In this document: piece after piece, positions 1-8,027 of the stretch
How the letters are laid out: each line of letters opens with the position of its first letter
Numbering within the stretch: the stretch's first letter is position 1
NCBI RefSeq assembly: GCF_944324745.1
Contig: NZ_CALUXO010000042.1
Span: 1-37,567, forward strand
DNA length: 37,567 bases
Source: an uncultured Thomasclavelia sp.
GTDB taxonomy: Bacteria > Bacillota_I > Bacilli_A > Erysipelotrichales > Coprobacillaceae
Reading direction: 5' to 3'
Position numbers and translations under genes: made by a program
Notes under the pieces: generated by a model
Databases searched by the model: none
What the model saw: only the letters and a program-made list of their open reading frames with translations
What the model was told of the DNA's origin: nothing

Positions 1-15
1 ATATACCTTGAAAAA

Positions 16-40
16 TGTAGTTTCAAGACTACACTTTTTT
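16..40 (+). terminator. Rho-independent terminator of a gene left of the window
   Basis: A 6-bp stem (TGTAGT/ACTACA, 16-21 and 28-33) with a 6-nt loop is followed by C and six T. It would end a plus-strand gene lying outside the window. A-rich flanks could let it work in both directions, facing the minus-strand operon that ends at 139. Confidence 0.6.
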
Positions 41-53
41 AGCTTGAATAAAT

Positions 54-94
54 ATTAAAAACCAGGAAAAATATATTTACATATAATTCCTGGC
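54..94 (-). terminator. Terminator of the 139-2611 operon
   Basis: Read on the minus strand, CCAGGAA (87-93) pairs with TTCCTGG (62-68) across an A/T-rich loop and is followed by a T tract (54-61). It sits just after the stop codon at 139, so it closes the two-gene operon above it. Confidence 0.7.
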
Positions 95-138
95 TAAAAT
101 TTTATCATCTTAACTTAATGACATTGAAGCTATGTCTT

Positions 139-1182
139 TTATAATTCTTTTTTACGAGCTACAATTAAAAAACGATGAGTAGTAAGCTCAAAATAATTAT
201 TCTCTTTAATCTGTTTTAATACTTGACTATAAAAATTCATAAATCTTTCCTGCGTAACATCTACGCGTGTCATTCCTTTCATAAACTGAACAAATGAAGC
301 TAATGTATCAAAACGAACAAAACCATGTTCTTCAAAACTATCAATAATCTCTAATCCAATTTCACTTAAAGTCTGACGACCCATTTCTTCATCCCAACGT
401 CCTCTAAGTTTAAAAGGTAAAAAGATATTTGTCAATTCTTTATAATTATCACTACCTAATTGATCAACAATAATATAACCTCCAGGTTTAACAACACGAT
501 AAAATTCATATTTATCATAATTAGCTAATTCATTGACCAAAACATCAATTCTTTCATCTTTAAAAGGCAATTTGCCTTCTTTAGTTAATTGCGTTACTTT
601 AACATTGCGACTTTCCAATAAGCTTTCAGCTTTATCCTTTTGAACATCGACTACATAAGTAATTGGTGGCAATTTTTCAAAAGAATCAACAAATACGCCA
701 CCATCAAAGGAAATAAAAGCTGCATGTGTATCATCATCAAGATATCTCGATGCGATTTCTTTGCATGAATATGTTGGTAAACTTTGTTGCACTAAAGCAT
801 CGGTTTCTTCATTCATCGCTTTAGAAATCTCAGCTCTCATTTCTGTAGCATTTTTTATTTTCTTACGGAAACGGATCTTATTATAATAAAATCCTAACAC
901 CTGACTCAATCCATCACTAATAACACCAACTGCGACAAATCCAATCATTTCTACAAACCATTCCATTGAAAATATAGGTTGAATTGAAGCCACTAAATAA
1001 CAAACAATACACATTAAAATAATGCTGCGAGTTCTTTGATATTTAAATGGCTGGCTATATTTAGTATACCAGTTCAATACACCATTTTTACTGGCTGATC
1101 TACCCTCAAGTTCACAAAAAACTAATTTAATGATCACTAACATCAATGCTAATGATACAAGCATATAGATATAATATTCCAT
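139..1182 (-). CDS. Membrane-anchored protein with methyltransferase-like domain
   Basis: A 347-residue protein. The N-terminal third has about three hydrophobic helices (roughly residues 3-22, 53-71 and 75-97). The rest looks like a Rossmann-type methyltransferase fold: a VVDV strand near 177-180 and, at 228-241, the YRVVKPGGYIIVD segment typical of the post-motif region of class I SAM-dependent methyltransferases. I do not see the usual glycine-rich SAM loop (GxGxG), so activity is uncertain; it could be a degenerate fold or act on a membrane substrate. The gene starts 4 nt after the stop of the lipoprotein gene and is probably cotranscribed with it. Function not recognised beyond the fold. 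Confidence 0.72.
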   Translation of the reverse strand: MEYYIYMLVSLALMLVIIKLVFCELEGRSASKNGVLNWYTKYSQPFKYQRTRSIILMCIVCYLVASIQPIFSMEWFVEMIGFVAVGVISDGLSQVLGFYYNKIRFRKKIKNATEMRAEISKAMNEETDALVQQSLPTYSCKEIASRYLDDDTHAAFISFDGGVFVDSFEKLPPITYVVDVQKDKAESLLESRNVKVTQLTKEGKLPFKDERIDVLVNELANYDKYEFYRVVKPGGYIIVDQLGSDNYKELTNIFLPFKLRGRWDEEMGRQTLSEIGLEIIDSFEEHGFVRFDTLASFVQFMKGMTRVDVTQERFMNFYSQVLKQIKENNYFELTTHRFLIVARKKEL

Positions 1183-1186
1183 TTCA

Positions 1187-2611
1187 TTACCTCGTATAAA
1201 TTTCTTCGCCTTCTAAAGTAAAATACTTATCAGCATCAGTTGTGACAAAATAGCCACGATCATTGAATTCTAAGTCACCCTCAGTTGAAAAGATAACTTC
1301 AAAATCAGACATATCGTAAACATAGCTAGTACCGCTCTTATTAAAAATACCATAAGTGATATCACCATATTTAAAGACGGTTCCAACATCCATAAAACTT
1401 TCATCAATGACAACATTTCCTTCGCTGTCAAAGACTTCATAAACACCGCCAGTAACATAACCAGCATAGAATTTACGTCCTAAATATTCAATTCGATCAT
1501 ATTCATCGGATATTTTTTTATTATCAGTATTAATTAAATAATACAAATCTTCTTCTTTAGAGACAACCGCTAAACCATTAAGATCAAAAGCTTCAGCACT
1601 TTCATAAACTGTTTTAAATGCTGCTTTACCATCAAAACCATAATATTGATATCCCTCATCTTTTACATAAACTGGGAAAATCTTATTTCGTGTCTGTGAA
1701 GCTAAAGGATCCAATTGAATTCCTTCCACTTCAATAGTCTCACCATCATTTACAAAAGTATGTGGACCATAAATTGTATCATTATTCTTTACTACATAAT
1801 TATCATAATCATAATAATAACTATTAGTTTCTACTACATCACCATCATTATTAAAAATATAAGTAGTTTGATTTAAAACACCAATAATATTGCTATTACT
1901 ATCAAAGTAAAAATCATCTAATTCCTGTTCAACTGTAAATAAAACTTTTCCTTTATTATTAATTGCACTGGCTTTATGATCTTCACGATCATATAGTAAA
2001 TATCCTTTATCATCATCTTGATCCATCAACTGGTTATCACCACCAAGATCAATTTCTAATGGCTCTTCTTCACTTAAATGATAATATAATGAAGCTTTAT
2101 CTTCATAATTAACTAGTGTATAGTTATCATTAACAGTATATGCACTAATAATTTCATCAGTACCTTTTACTAATTCTTCACCAGTATTGTATAAAACAAG
2201 ATAATTCTTCCCATCTTTGATAACTGGTAAACCAGTTAAAGTAATTTTAGTATCATCACTTTCTTTATACAATTTTTCGCCATTTCCATTTAAAATGGTC
2301 ATCTTTTCATTTTCATCATAACCTACTAGCATATTACTAATAGATTCTAATTTATCGTAAGTTCCTAATTTGATGGCTTCACTGCCATCACTTAAAATAT
2401 AACCATATTTATCATCACTAATAACAATATAACCGCTAGTTCCAACGGCTTCATATTTATCATAGACAAAATCAGTTTTGCTTTCACCGGCTAAATCCAT
2501 TAAAGCATATTTATTTTTACTATTTTCAACAAACAATGTTTGATCCGTTACACTATTTGAACATCCAGTTAATAACAAAATCGTTAATAAACCTGCTGCT
2601 ATCTTTTTCAT
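1187..2611 (-). CDS. WG-repeat-like lipoprotein
   Basis: A 474-residue secreted lipoprotein. It begins with a lipoprotein signal peptide (MKK, hydrophobic run, LTGC lipobox, lipidated Cys17). The mature part is many repeats of a roughly 40-50 residue unit with hallmarks such as KYGYI, YDxxE and G-(D/N)-V, followed by acidic turns. This resembles WG-repeat/KWG beta-propeller proteins of Firmicutes, which usually act as extracytoplasmic binding scaffolds. The partner is unknown. It is first in an operon with the membrane protein at 139-1182. The start is supported by AGGAG at 2621-2625. Strongly acidic composition fits an exported protein. Confidence 0.75.
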   Translation of the reverse strand: MKKIAAGLLTILLLTGCSNSVTDQTLFVENSKNKYALMDLAGESKTDFVYDKYEAVGTSGYIVISDDKYGYILSDGSEAIKLGTYDKLESISNMLVGYDENEKMTILNGNGEKLYKESDDTKITLTGLPVIKDGKNYLVLYNTGEELVKGTDEIISAYTVNDNYTLVNYEDKASLYYHLSEEEPLEIDLGGDNQLMDQDDDKGYLLYDREDHKASAINNKGKVLFTVEQELDDFYFDSNSNIIGVLNQTTYIFNNDGDVVETNSYYYDYDNYVVKNNDTIYGPHTFVNDGETIEVEGIQLDPLASQTRNKIFPVYVKDEGYQYYGFDGKAAFKTVYESAEAFDLNGLAVVSKEEDLYYLINTDNKKISDEYDRIEYLGRKFYAGYVTGGVYEVFDSEGNVVIDESFMDVGTVFKYGDITYGIFNKSGTSYVYDMSDFEVIFSTEGDLEFNDRGYFVTTDADKYFTLEGEEIYTR

Positions 2612-2637
2612 TTTATTTCACTCCTTAAAACATTTTA

Positions 2638-2646
2638 ATTATAGCA
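2638..2646 (-). promoter_or_regulatory. Extended -10 promoter of the lipoprotein operon
   Basis: On the minus strand TATAAT (2638-2643) is preceded by TG-C, an extended -10. No good -35 is visible 16-18 nt upstream, as is common for extended -10 promoters. It lies about 27 nt upstream of the start codon. Confidence 0.55.
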
Positions 2647-2685
2647 TGTTTTTTGTCGATAAACCACAGATTTAGACCGATAAGC

Positions 2686-2718
2686 AAAAAACGGTAATAT
2701 TGGAAATTATCGTTTTTT
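2686..2718. terminator. Bidirectional hairpin at the end of the APH-like gene
   Basis: Left arm AAAAAACGGTAAT (2686-2698) pairs with ATTATCGTTTTTT (2706-2718) with one mismatch. The last three codons and the stop of the kinase gene lie inside the right arm. T tracts occur on both strands. A near-identical hairpin (29 of 33 positions, same orientation) occurs at 7575-7607. Confidence 0.7.
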
Positions 2719-3750
2719 ACAATGCTCAAGTATTTGATTTTTCATATTAAAACAATAAATAATGTGGTGAAGCGTTTCTTCAACCTGTTTCATGCCGATT
2801 TCTTTTTCGTCTGCTCCACAATCTATCCCTAAAACACGCTTGATGTTATATTCCAGCCATTCTAATCTGCCATTATTACAATCATATAATGTTTCCCAAT
2901 CCACTGGCATATTGCCATCGGCATTTTTATATCCCTGTAAAAAAGATTCAAATAACTGAAAATTGATTTTGCAATCTTCATATCCCGACCAGCACAATGC
3001 CAATTCAAATAATTCCATAAACGGATTGTTATAAGATAAACATTCCAAATCAATAATGCGATAATCATTTCCCTTCCAAAGAACATTTTTACAGTCCATA
3101 TCATTATGACAGATTGCTATTACAAGTGGAAGTTTCTTTCGTGCCTGATTGCCTTTGTTTTGAGTATCTTGAATAACTGGTAAAGCATCTTTTAGCATTA
3201 TGTATAATTTGGTATCAATATTTTTCATTTTTGCAAGATAAAAATTCCAATCAATAGACATTTCATAAAATACTTCATCTTTATACCTTTTGTCTATACC
3301 ATGAATTTTAGCAAGTACTTTTCCCATTTCTTTACAGTGATAAGCGGTTATCTCATTGCTCTGTAACGATTTTCCCGGAAAATAATCAAATAGATAAAAA
3401 TATTGGCCATCTATCTCCTGCATTTTTCTTCCACCAAAAGATAAAGCTGGAAGAATAGGAACACCATGTTGCTCCAATAAAAATTCTATTTGTTCAGCTT
3501 TTGAAAAATTATCCATAGCATTTTTTCTTTGCATAACAAATGGATTTAGCAGTTTCAAAGCAAAAACTCCTTGCTGAGTATCAATCCTATACATCTTGTG
3601 CATAAAGCCGCCACTTAAAGCCACTGGCTTACTAATTATCTTCCAGTTATATCTTTTCTCTATCTTTGCAAAGATTGACATTTTATCATCATAAAAATAA
3701 TTCCATCCCATTTTCTTTTTTATAAATTCCTTCCTTGTATAAGCTTCCAT
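2707..3750 (-). CDS. APH/choline-kinase family phosphotransferase
   Basis: A 347-residue protein with the kinase fold of aminoglycoside/choline/homoserine phosphotransferases. Visible parts: a beta strand with the likely ATP-contacting lysine (FALKLL, Lys66), the catalytic loop CHNDMDCKN (His215, Asp217, Asn222), and the metal-binding IIDLE (Asp234), which replaces the usual DFD/DWE. Such proteins phosphorylate small hydroxylated substrates (aminoglycosides, homoserine, choline, sugars, spore-coat precursors). The substrate cannot be read from sequence, and drug resistance should not be assumed. It stands alone, with its own terminator overlapping the stop. No strong ribosome site precedes the ATG. 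It sits at the edge of an accessory block, so recent acquisition is plausible. Confidence 0.8.
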   Translation of the reverse strand: MEAYTRKEFIKKKMGWNYFYDDKMSIFAKIEKRYNWKIISKPVALSGGFMHKMYRIDTQQGVFALKLLNPFVMQRKNAMDNFSKAEQIEFLLEQHGVPILPALSFGGRKMQEIDGQYFYLFDYFPGKSLQSNEITAYHCKEMGKVLAKIHGIDKRYKDEVFYEMSIDWNFYLAKMKNIDTKLYIMLKDALPVIQDTQNKGNQARKKLPLVIAICHNDMDCKNVLWKGNDYRIIDLECLSYNNPFMELFELALCWSGYEDCKINFQLFESFLQGYKNADGNMPVDWETLYDCNNGRLEWLEYNIKRVLGIDCGADEKEIGMKQVEETLHHIIYCFNMKNQILEHCKKR

Positions 3751-3976
3751 TGATCCAATATAACCATAATCTTTTTATATGATACTGTATACTGTACTCC
3801 AGTGTCTAAAATTCGACTTACAAAGCCACATCTTTTAACATGTTTAAAAGTATATATTTAATATATAGACTTCTGTTTTACTTAAATTTCTCTGATATGG
3901 AATACAAGAGAATAAACACAGAGACCCAATCGCAATAATTTCTCTAAAAAACGAAAATTTCAGATATCTATATGGT

Positions 3977-4792
3977 TTACTCAAATTCTTTTTCATTCTT
4001 TTTAAAGAAATTGTAAAAATAGCGAACATTCTCTAAATCACTCCATTTAGTAATAGCATAATCTTTTGAATCGATATTATATATTTTGGCATCCAAAGTT
4101 CCCAACATAAAAGGTGAATGAGTTGCAATAATAAATTGACAATCTAGCCATCTTGCCATGTTATTAATTTCTTGAGCTAATGTGACTTGATTTGCAGGAG
4201 AAAGAGAAACTTCAGGTTCATCTAATAAATATAATGCATCAGGTTGTAAGCATTCAGCGAAGTACTCCATTGATGTCTCACCATTAGAATATTTTTCTTG
4301 TGCAAACATGATATATTCCATCTGCTTTGAGCCTTCCTTTGACTCTAAATATTTTCTTGCTTCTTCTTTCGTCATTCCTTTTTTTACATAATCATATAGC
4401 ATACCATCCGATAACACTTGTTGCTGTTGAATTTTCTTAACCTCATATAGAATATCTTCACTTTTGATATAGCTACTATTCTCTGGTAAACGTCTTATCT
4501 TTTGACCAAGCTCATTTTCACCCAAACTATAAGAACATTCCAAATAAAATTGACTGCAATAATCCATTATACCATATGAATTGCTAGTAGCATTTTCCCT
4601 ACCTTTGAGTTTTAACTTATTAGCGATGATATTGAGTAACGTTGATTTTCCAGAACCATTATTGCCATAAAAGACTGTTATTGGCGTAAATACGAAAGGC
4701 TCTATATCTTTATTCCTAAAAACACTATATGGATAAATATGAGGATTACATATTTGAGAATCACTCAATTTAAAAGTTCTTAAATATATCAT
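3977..4792 (-). CDS. Stand-alone AAA/ABC-type ATPase (COG3910-like)
   Basis: A 271-residue soluble ATPase with an ABC-type nucleotide-binding layout: Walker A GNNGSGKST (43-51), a signature-like SNGE (169-172), Walker B LYLLDEPE (187-194) and an H-loop histidine in ATHSP (His225). The spacing and the phrase LLDEPEVSLSP are typical of small predicted ATPases of the RecF/SMC-like AAA_15/AAA_21 group. There is no transmembrane segment and no partner permease or nuclease next to it. An AGGAGG (4804-4809) supports the start. Some relatives occur in defence or toxin-antitoxin loci, but nothing here proves that. Upstream lies decayed DNA (4838-5410), so a partner gene may have been lost. Confidence 0.8.
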   Translation of the reverse strand: MIYLRTFKLSDSQICNPHIYPYSVFRNKDIEPFVFTPITVFYGNNGSGKSTLLNIIANKLKLKGRENATSNSYGIMDYCSQFYLECSYSLGENELGQKIRRLPENSSYIKSEDILYEVKKIQQQQVLSDGMLYDYVKKGMTKEEARKYLESKEGSKQMEYIMFAQEKYSNGETSMEYFAECLQPDALYLLDEPEVSLSPANQVTLAQEINNMARWLDCQFIIATHSPFMLGTLDAKIYNIDSKDYAITKWSDLENVRYFYNFFKKNEKEFE

Positions 4793-4837
4793 AAATAAAG
4801 AATCCTCCTTTCTTTTCTAAATTAGGGTTTATACAAA

Positions 4838-5070
4838 TCAAATTTTTTCAATTATACTACTCTTACATAATGGAGATGTTTTTATATAATTAACTACAAT
4901 CTCTTTCATTTCATCAAAAGAATTACTATAAAAATATAAATTTGTTTCTTTTCACCAAGATAATGACTATAATATTGACCATTTACTTTGAGTAAAGCAT
5001 TTATATCCAAAATAACATCATTTACATCATTTTCTTTGTATACCTCTTCACTCAAACCAATTCCATCTAG
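4838..5070 (-). pseudogene. Truncated, frameshifted remnant of an unidentified gene
   Basis: The minus strand encodes a plausible protein tail in two frames. From 5070 it reads LDGIGLSEEVYKENDV and on to SHYLGEK. After a one-base shift at about 4946-4955 it continues LYFYSNSFDEMKEI to the stop at 4838-4840. There is no start codon; the 5' part is missing exactly where the transposase remnant begins. Codon pattern and residue composition look genuinely coding. The family is not identified (a DUF695-like domain end is a weak possibility). Confidence 0.5.
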
Positions 5071-5071
5071 T

Positions 5072-5410
5072 ATCAGAGTGAGTCCTTATAAGATCAATCT
5101 TTCTCGTATTCATAATTCTAAGCATGTCATAGGTCTTGTTTCGACCTATTACGTAAAACTGCTTTGATCCTTTACGAAGTTCATGATATAAGGATTTCTC
5201 ATCAAACTATCGCTAAATAACCATCTGCTTTTTCTTTGAATGGATAATTTTAAGCACGATCTTAATGCCTATCATTGTGGCGATGAAACATATGTCAAGG
5301 TTCTAGGTAAAAAAGCCTACGTCTTTTTCATGTGTGATGTAAAGAAAAAGATTATAACTTCATTTAAGATATATGCGCTTTATTTTTCATCCAGTAATTT
5401 TATCATCTAA
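5072..5410 (+). pseudogene. Decayed DDE transposase fragment
   Basis: Three plus-strand frames, read in order, give one transposase-like protein. They are: INLSRIHNSKHVIGL (frame of 5090), RKTALILYEVHDIRISHQTI (frame of 5149, ending at TAA 5218), then a 56-residue ORF from ATG 5240 with AYHCGDETYVKVLGKKAYVF. The GDETYVKV segment followed by hydrophobic strands matches the first catalytic Asp region of DDE integrase/transposase cores. Two frameshifts and loss of both ends show it is dead. It abuts the truncated gene at 4838-5070 and is the only insertion-sequence trace in the window. Confidence 0.65.
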
Positions 5411-5667
5411 TTCTACTCAATCATAATAATATAAATATCTGCAATAGCTCCACACTTTCGATATTGCAGGTTTATCTATTATTTTGTATATAGCAGATTG
5501 TTACTTAAAACACAAATTATGAAGTTGTATAAAAAATTATCTACGACTTAAAAATTCTCTAATTTTATGTTTTTATTATAAACTGCTTATTACTTTAAAA
5601 CTAAACCTATTTCCAATACCACAACCAAATCCGCTAAAACAATTATATATTAAGATAATAATATATC
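5411..5667. repeat. Non-coding AT-rich stretch with an 8-bp inverted repeat
   Basis: No coding remnant was seen here. The one clear structure is a perfect inverted repeat, CTGCAATA (5439-5446) and TATTGCAG (5462-5469), with a 15-nt loop. It could be a weak terminator or what remains of an element end next to the dead transposase. Confidence 0.4.
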
Positions 5668-6108
5668 TTATATTTTTCTTCTATATATTTTTTCAATTAT
5701 TCCGTGTTTGTTTTTTTTATAATCACAGACATAAAATCCATATTTTTCATATAAATTATCATGATCTGATACGATGTATACTTCTTTAAATCCCAATTCC
5801 TTTGCATATTCAATAGCTTTATCAATCATTTGTTTGCTGATACGATAGCCACGATACTTTTCATCAACATAAATATAACCTATATAAGGTGTGTAATTAA
5901 TATCTATAATGCCATCTTCTTTTGTAAAAGTGCAAAAAGCAATAATATAACCATCATCTTTTACAATCATCACTCTTTGCCAGTCATTAAAATAACCACT
6001 AGTCATTTTCTTAACTAAAGATTTTCCAGCTTTCCATGGACAAGTTTGAGCATATTCTATAGCATCTTCCCATTCTTCATCATTTGTCGTTATTAGTTTT
6101 AATTCCAT
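5668..6108 (-). CDS. GNAT family N-acetyltransferase
   Basis: A 146-residue GNAT-fold protein. The acetyl-CoA-binding motif A is YIYVDEKYRGYRIS (79-91), an R/Q-x-x-G-x-G/A-like loop with RGYRI in place of RGxGIG. The C-terminal motif B is LYEKYGF (119-125), where the tyrosine often acts as the general acid. Such enzymes acetylate amines of small molecules or proteins; the substrate is unknown. An AGGAGG 5-6 nt upstream supports the start. It lies in the accessory block with the second GNAT at 6908. Confidence 0.85.
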   Translation of the reverse strand: MELKLITTNDEEWEDAIEYAQTCPWKAGKSLVKKMTSGYFNDWQRVMIVKDDGYIIAFCTFTKEDGIIDINYTPYIGYIYVDEKYRGYRISKQMIDKAIEYAKELGFKEVYIVSDHDNLYEKYGFYVCDYKKNKHGIIEKIYRRKI

Positions 6109-6234
6109 TAACTACCTCCTGGTTTAATATCTATCATTTTGTAAATCCAATATATAGTATCAAAGGCTGGTAAATAGTAAAATAAATTTGTACCGATCAT
6201 ATCCACATGATTTTTGCTCCATACTAGCTTTTCT

Positions 6235-6420
6235 TTAAAGTTTCAAATCTTTTAACTTACTGTCTATAATATATTGAGCCCTCTTAACCTTTTTTTCAAT
6301 ATAAATCCTATCTTCGCTTTTTGTAACATTTGAGTAACCTAAATTACCTAAAAAATTGATATTTAACATTATCTTTATTACATTGTATTCCTGTATCAGA
6401 TAACTTTCAAAGATTATCAT
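6235..6420 (-). CDS. Possible small protein or gene remnant
   Basis: A 61-codon frame from ATG at 6420 encodes a peptide with a lysine-rich helical tail (KSEDRIYIEKKVKRAQYIID). No convincing ribosome site precedes it, and the terminator of the 6497 gene lies just upstream. A longer frame to 6558 runs back through that terminator and is not credible. The composition looks coding, so this may be the tail of a decayed gene. No family recognised. Confidence 0.25.
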   Translation of the reverse strand: MIIFESYLIQEYNVIKIMLNINFLGNLGYSNVTKSEDRIYIEKKVKRAQYIIDSKLKDLKL

Positions 6421-6439
6421 AACTTCTATAAAGAATAAA

Positions 6440-6475
6440 AAGGTATTTCTTGTTGCTATTACAAAGAAACACCTT
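6440..6475 (-). terminator. Terminator of the DUF6718-like gene
   Basis: A 12-bp stem with one wobble (6440-6451 with 6464-6475) and a 12-nt loop is followed on the minus strand by T4ATT. It lies 22 nt after the stop at 6497. Confidence 0.65.
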
Positions 6476-6496
6476 GAAATCATAATAACCAATTTC

Positions 6497-6718
6497 TTAC
6501 AATTGGCTTGCTTGTTTACTAAACTCATTATAACTATTAACAAAATGATATGGTTCATACTCGCCGTATGCAGTTGCTCTACTAATAGTTATAATTTGAA
6601 TATCATAGCCTAATTTTTCTTGCAAAGCATCAGCAAAGTGAGCCATTTCTTCGCCTGGTTCAGTTTGCAATGCTACACATCCTGATTTCTTAAATCTCTT
6701 TGCAATAAGATAACACAT
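6497..6718 (-). CDS. Small conserved protein (DUF6718-like)
   Basis: A 73-residue cytosolic protein starting MCYLIAKRF. I chose the ATG at 6718 because AGGAGG (6728-6733) lies 9 nt upstream; the longer TTG-start version would put the ribosome site inside the gene. The features MCYLIAK, a central lysine/glutamate helix, and the ending TISRATAYGEYEPYHFV match a small family common in gut Firmicutes that I know as DUF6718, with no known function. It has its own terminator, so is probably monocistronic. Confidence 0.65.
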   Translation of the reverse strand: MCYLIAKRFKKSGCVALQTEPGEEMAHFADALQEKLGYDIQIITISRATAYGEYEPYHFVNSYNEFSKQASQL

Positions 6719-6907
6719 TTGCTGACACCTCCTCAAATTCTTTTAGTGATTTCATTTTACTATTTTCAGATAGCTTTCACAAGATATTATTTACTGTCAT
6801 AATATCTCCACTTTTATAAATTTATCATACATTTAATAATTAAATTTTATTTCTATTAAAAAATGAAAATTATCTTTTTAAATAATAAATATATAAACAA
6901 TTTCAAT

Positions 6908-7408
6908 TTATTTTAATTTTCCATAAATGCAAACATTAAATATCTCTTCATTTTTTATAACCGCATTTTGCATTATGCCTTCAAGAACAAATCCATTTTT
7001 TTCAAGAACTTTTCTAGAAGCAATATTTGGTTCAAAAACGAATCCAGTAATTCGAATAATATTTAATTCTTGAAAAGCAATTTTACAAATTTGTCTCACC
7101 GCTTCACTCATGATTCCTTTTGAAGATTCTTCTGGCAATAAATAATACCCGATCTCTGCATTTTTTCGATAATTATTTTCTAATTTTTCAACTGATATAG
7201 TCCCTATAATTTTATCGTTTACAACTATTTTTCTAAATACTCCTTTTTTACCTTCGTTTTCATTTATCATATTTAACCACCATTTGGCAGATTCTTTTGT
7301 GTATGGATCAGGTAATATATCCGATAAATAACTTCTATCGATTTTATTGCATATTTCTATTAAAGATGCTTGATCTTCCATTGACCATTTTCTTAATTCA
7401 ACTTTCAT
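6908..7408 (-). CDS. RimJ/RimL-like GNAT acetyltransferase
   Basis: A 166-residue GNAT. The start is placed at the ATG at 7408 because GGGAGG sits 7 nt upstream; the TTG five codons earlier overlaps that ribosome site. Motif A is seen as AEIGYYLLPEESSKGIMSEA and motif B as ASRKVLEKNGFVLEG, the pattern of the Acetyltransf_3 (RimJ/RimL/YdaF) group. Members acetylate protein N-termini or small amines; the target is unknown here. The closing module GKLK after IYG is typical. Confidence 0.85.
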   Translation of the reverse strand: MKVELRKWSMEDQASLIEICNKIDRSYLSDILPDPYTKESAKWWLNMINENEGKKGVFRKIVVNDKIIGTISVEKLENNYRKNAEIGYYLLPEESSKGIMSEAVRQICKIAFQELNIIRITGFVFEPNIASRKVLEKNGFVLEGIMQNAVIKNEEIFNVCIYGKLK

Positions 7409-7574
7409 AACGATACCTCCCAAATAGCAATTTGATTTTTTAAATGTTCTTTATAGTATTATAAATTAATTAATACTTAATAAAACTAAATTCTCTATAA
7501 CAGTTAACTATTATCACGATATTTTAGATTTTCAGCATGGCTATAAATAGTTTTATAAAAAACTTTCCTAAAAG

Positions 7575-7607
7575 AAAAAACGATAATATTGATAATTATC
7601 GTTTTCT
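7575..7607 (-). terminator. Terminator of the DUF6465-like gene
   Basis: An 11-bp stem (AAAACGATAAT 7577-7587 with ATTATCGTTTT 7595-7605) is followed on the minus strand by T6CT4. It lies 24 nt after the stop of the 7630 gene. It matches the hairpin at 2686-2718 at 29 of 33 positions. Confidence 0.75.
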
Positions 7608-7629
7608 AAAATATAATTTTTATTAAATT

Positions 7630-7848
7630 CTATTCTACCACTAATGGTTCTTCATTATTATATGTTTTACCGTCTTTAGTAGTTACAACATAATATACTG
7701 AATTTGAAGCTGGTGTATAATAGATTTCTAAAGTATCAATAGTAGAAATTTTAATACCTTGAGCTTTAACTTCTTCCTTAACCATTTTTTCAATTTCAAC
7801 TGCGGTAACATTTTTACCATTATGTTGTATCTCAACTGTTGCTTTCAT
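7630..7848 (-). CDS. Small DUF6465-like protein
   Basis: A 72-residue protein. It begins KATVEIQHNGKNVTAVEIEKMVKEE and ends in a beta-rich part with VYYVVTTKDGKTY. This layout fits the DUF6465 family of small Firmicute proteins, whose function is unknown. A G-rich ribosome site (GGGGGA) precedes the ATG. It has its own promoter (7890-7918) and terminator. Confidence 0.65.
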   Translation of the reverse strand: MKATVEIQHNGKNVTAVEIEKMVKEEVKAQGIKISTIDTLEIYYTPASNSVYYVVTTKDGKTYNNEEPLVVE

Positions 7849-7889
7849 TTAAACAATCCCCCGTTTCTCTAGAACTTAGTAACAAAAAC

Positions 7890-7918
7890 ATAATAGCATA
7901 TCTTTTTCAAATATGCAA
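7890..7918 (-). promoter_or_regulatory. Promoter of the DUF6465-like gene
   Basis: Minus-strand -35 TTGCAT (7913-7918), 17-nt spacer and extended -10 TGC-TATTAT (hexamer 7890-7895). Confidence 0.65.
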
Positions 7919-8027
7919 ATTTTTATGAAATTAACAAAGTTTTTTGGATTTTCCGATTGAAAATAAAGTCAAATAATTACTAAATTTATCTAGTTTTAAA
8001 ACGTTATGAGTTAATATGAAAAATCTT

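Noticed and set aside
2707-3750. Calling the kinase an aminoglycoside-resistance gene
   Set aside because: Only the general APH fold is visible; substrate-defining regions are not recognised.
3844-4029. 61-codon minus-strand frame
   Set aside because: Overlaps the 3' end of the ATPase gene in another frame, with no ribosome site and low-complexity composition.
6421-6558. N-terminal extension of the 6235 frame
   Set aside because: It runs through the terminator and into the 3' end of the DUF6718-like gene; only the part after ATG 6420 has any coding look.
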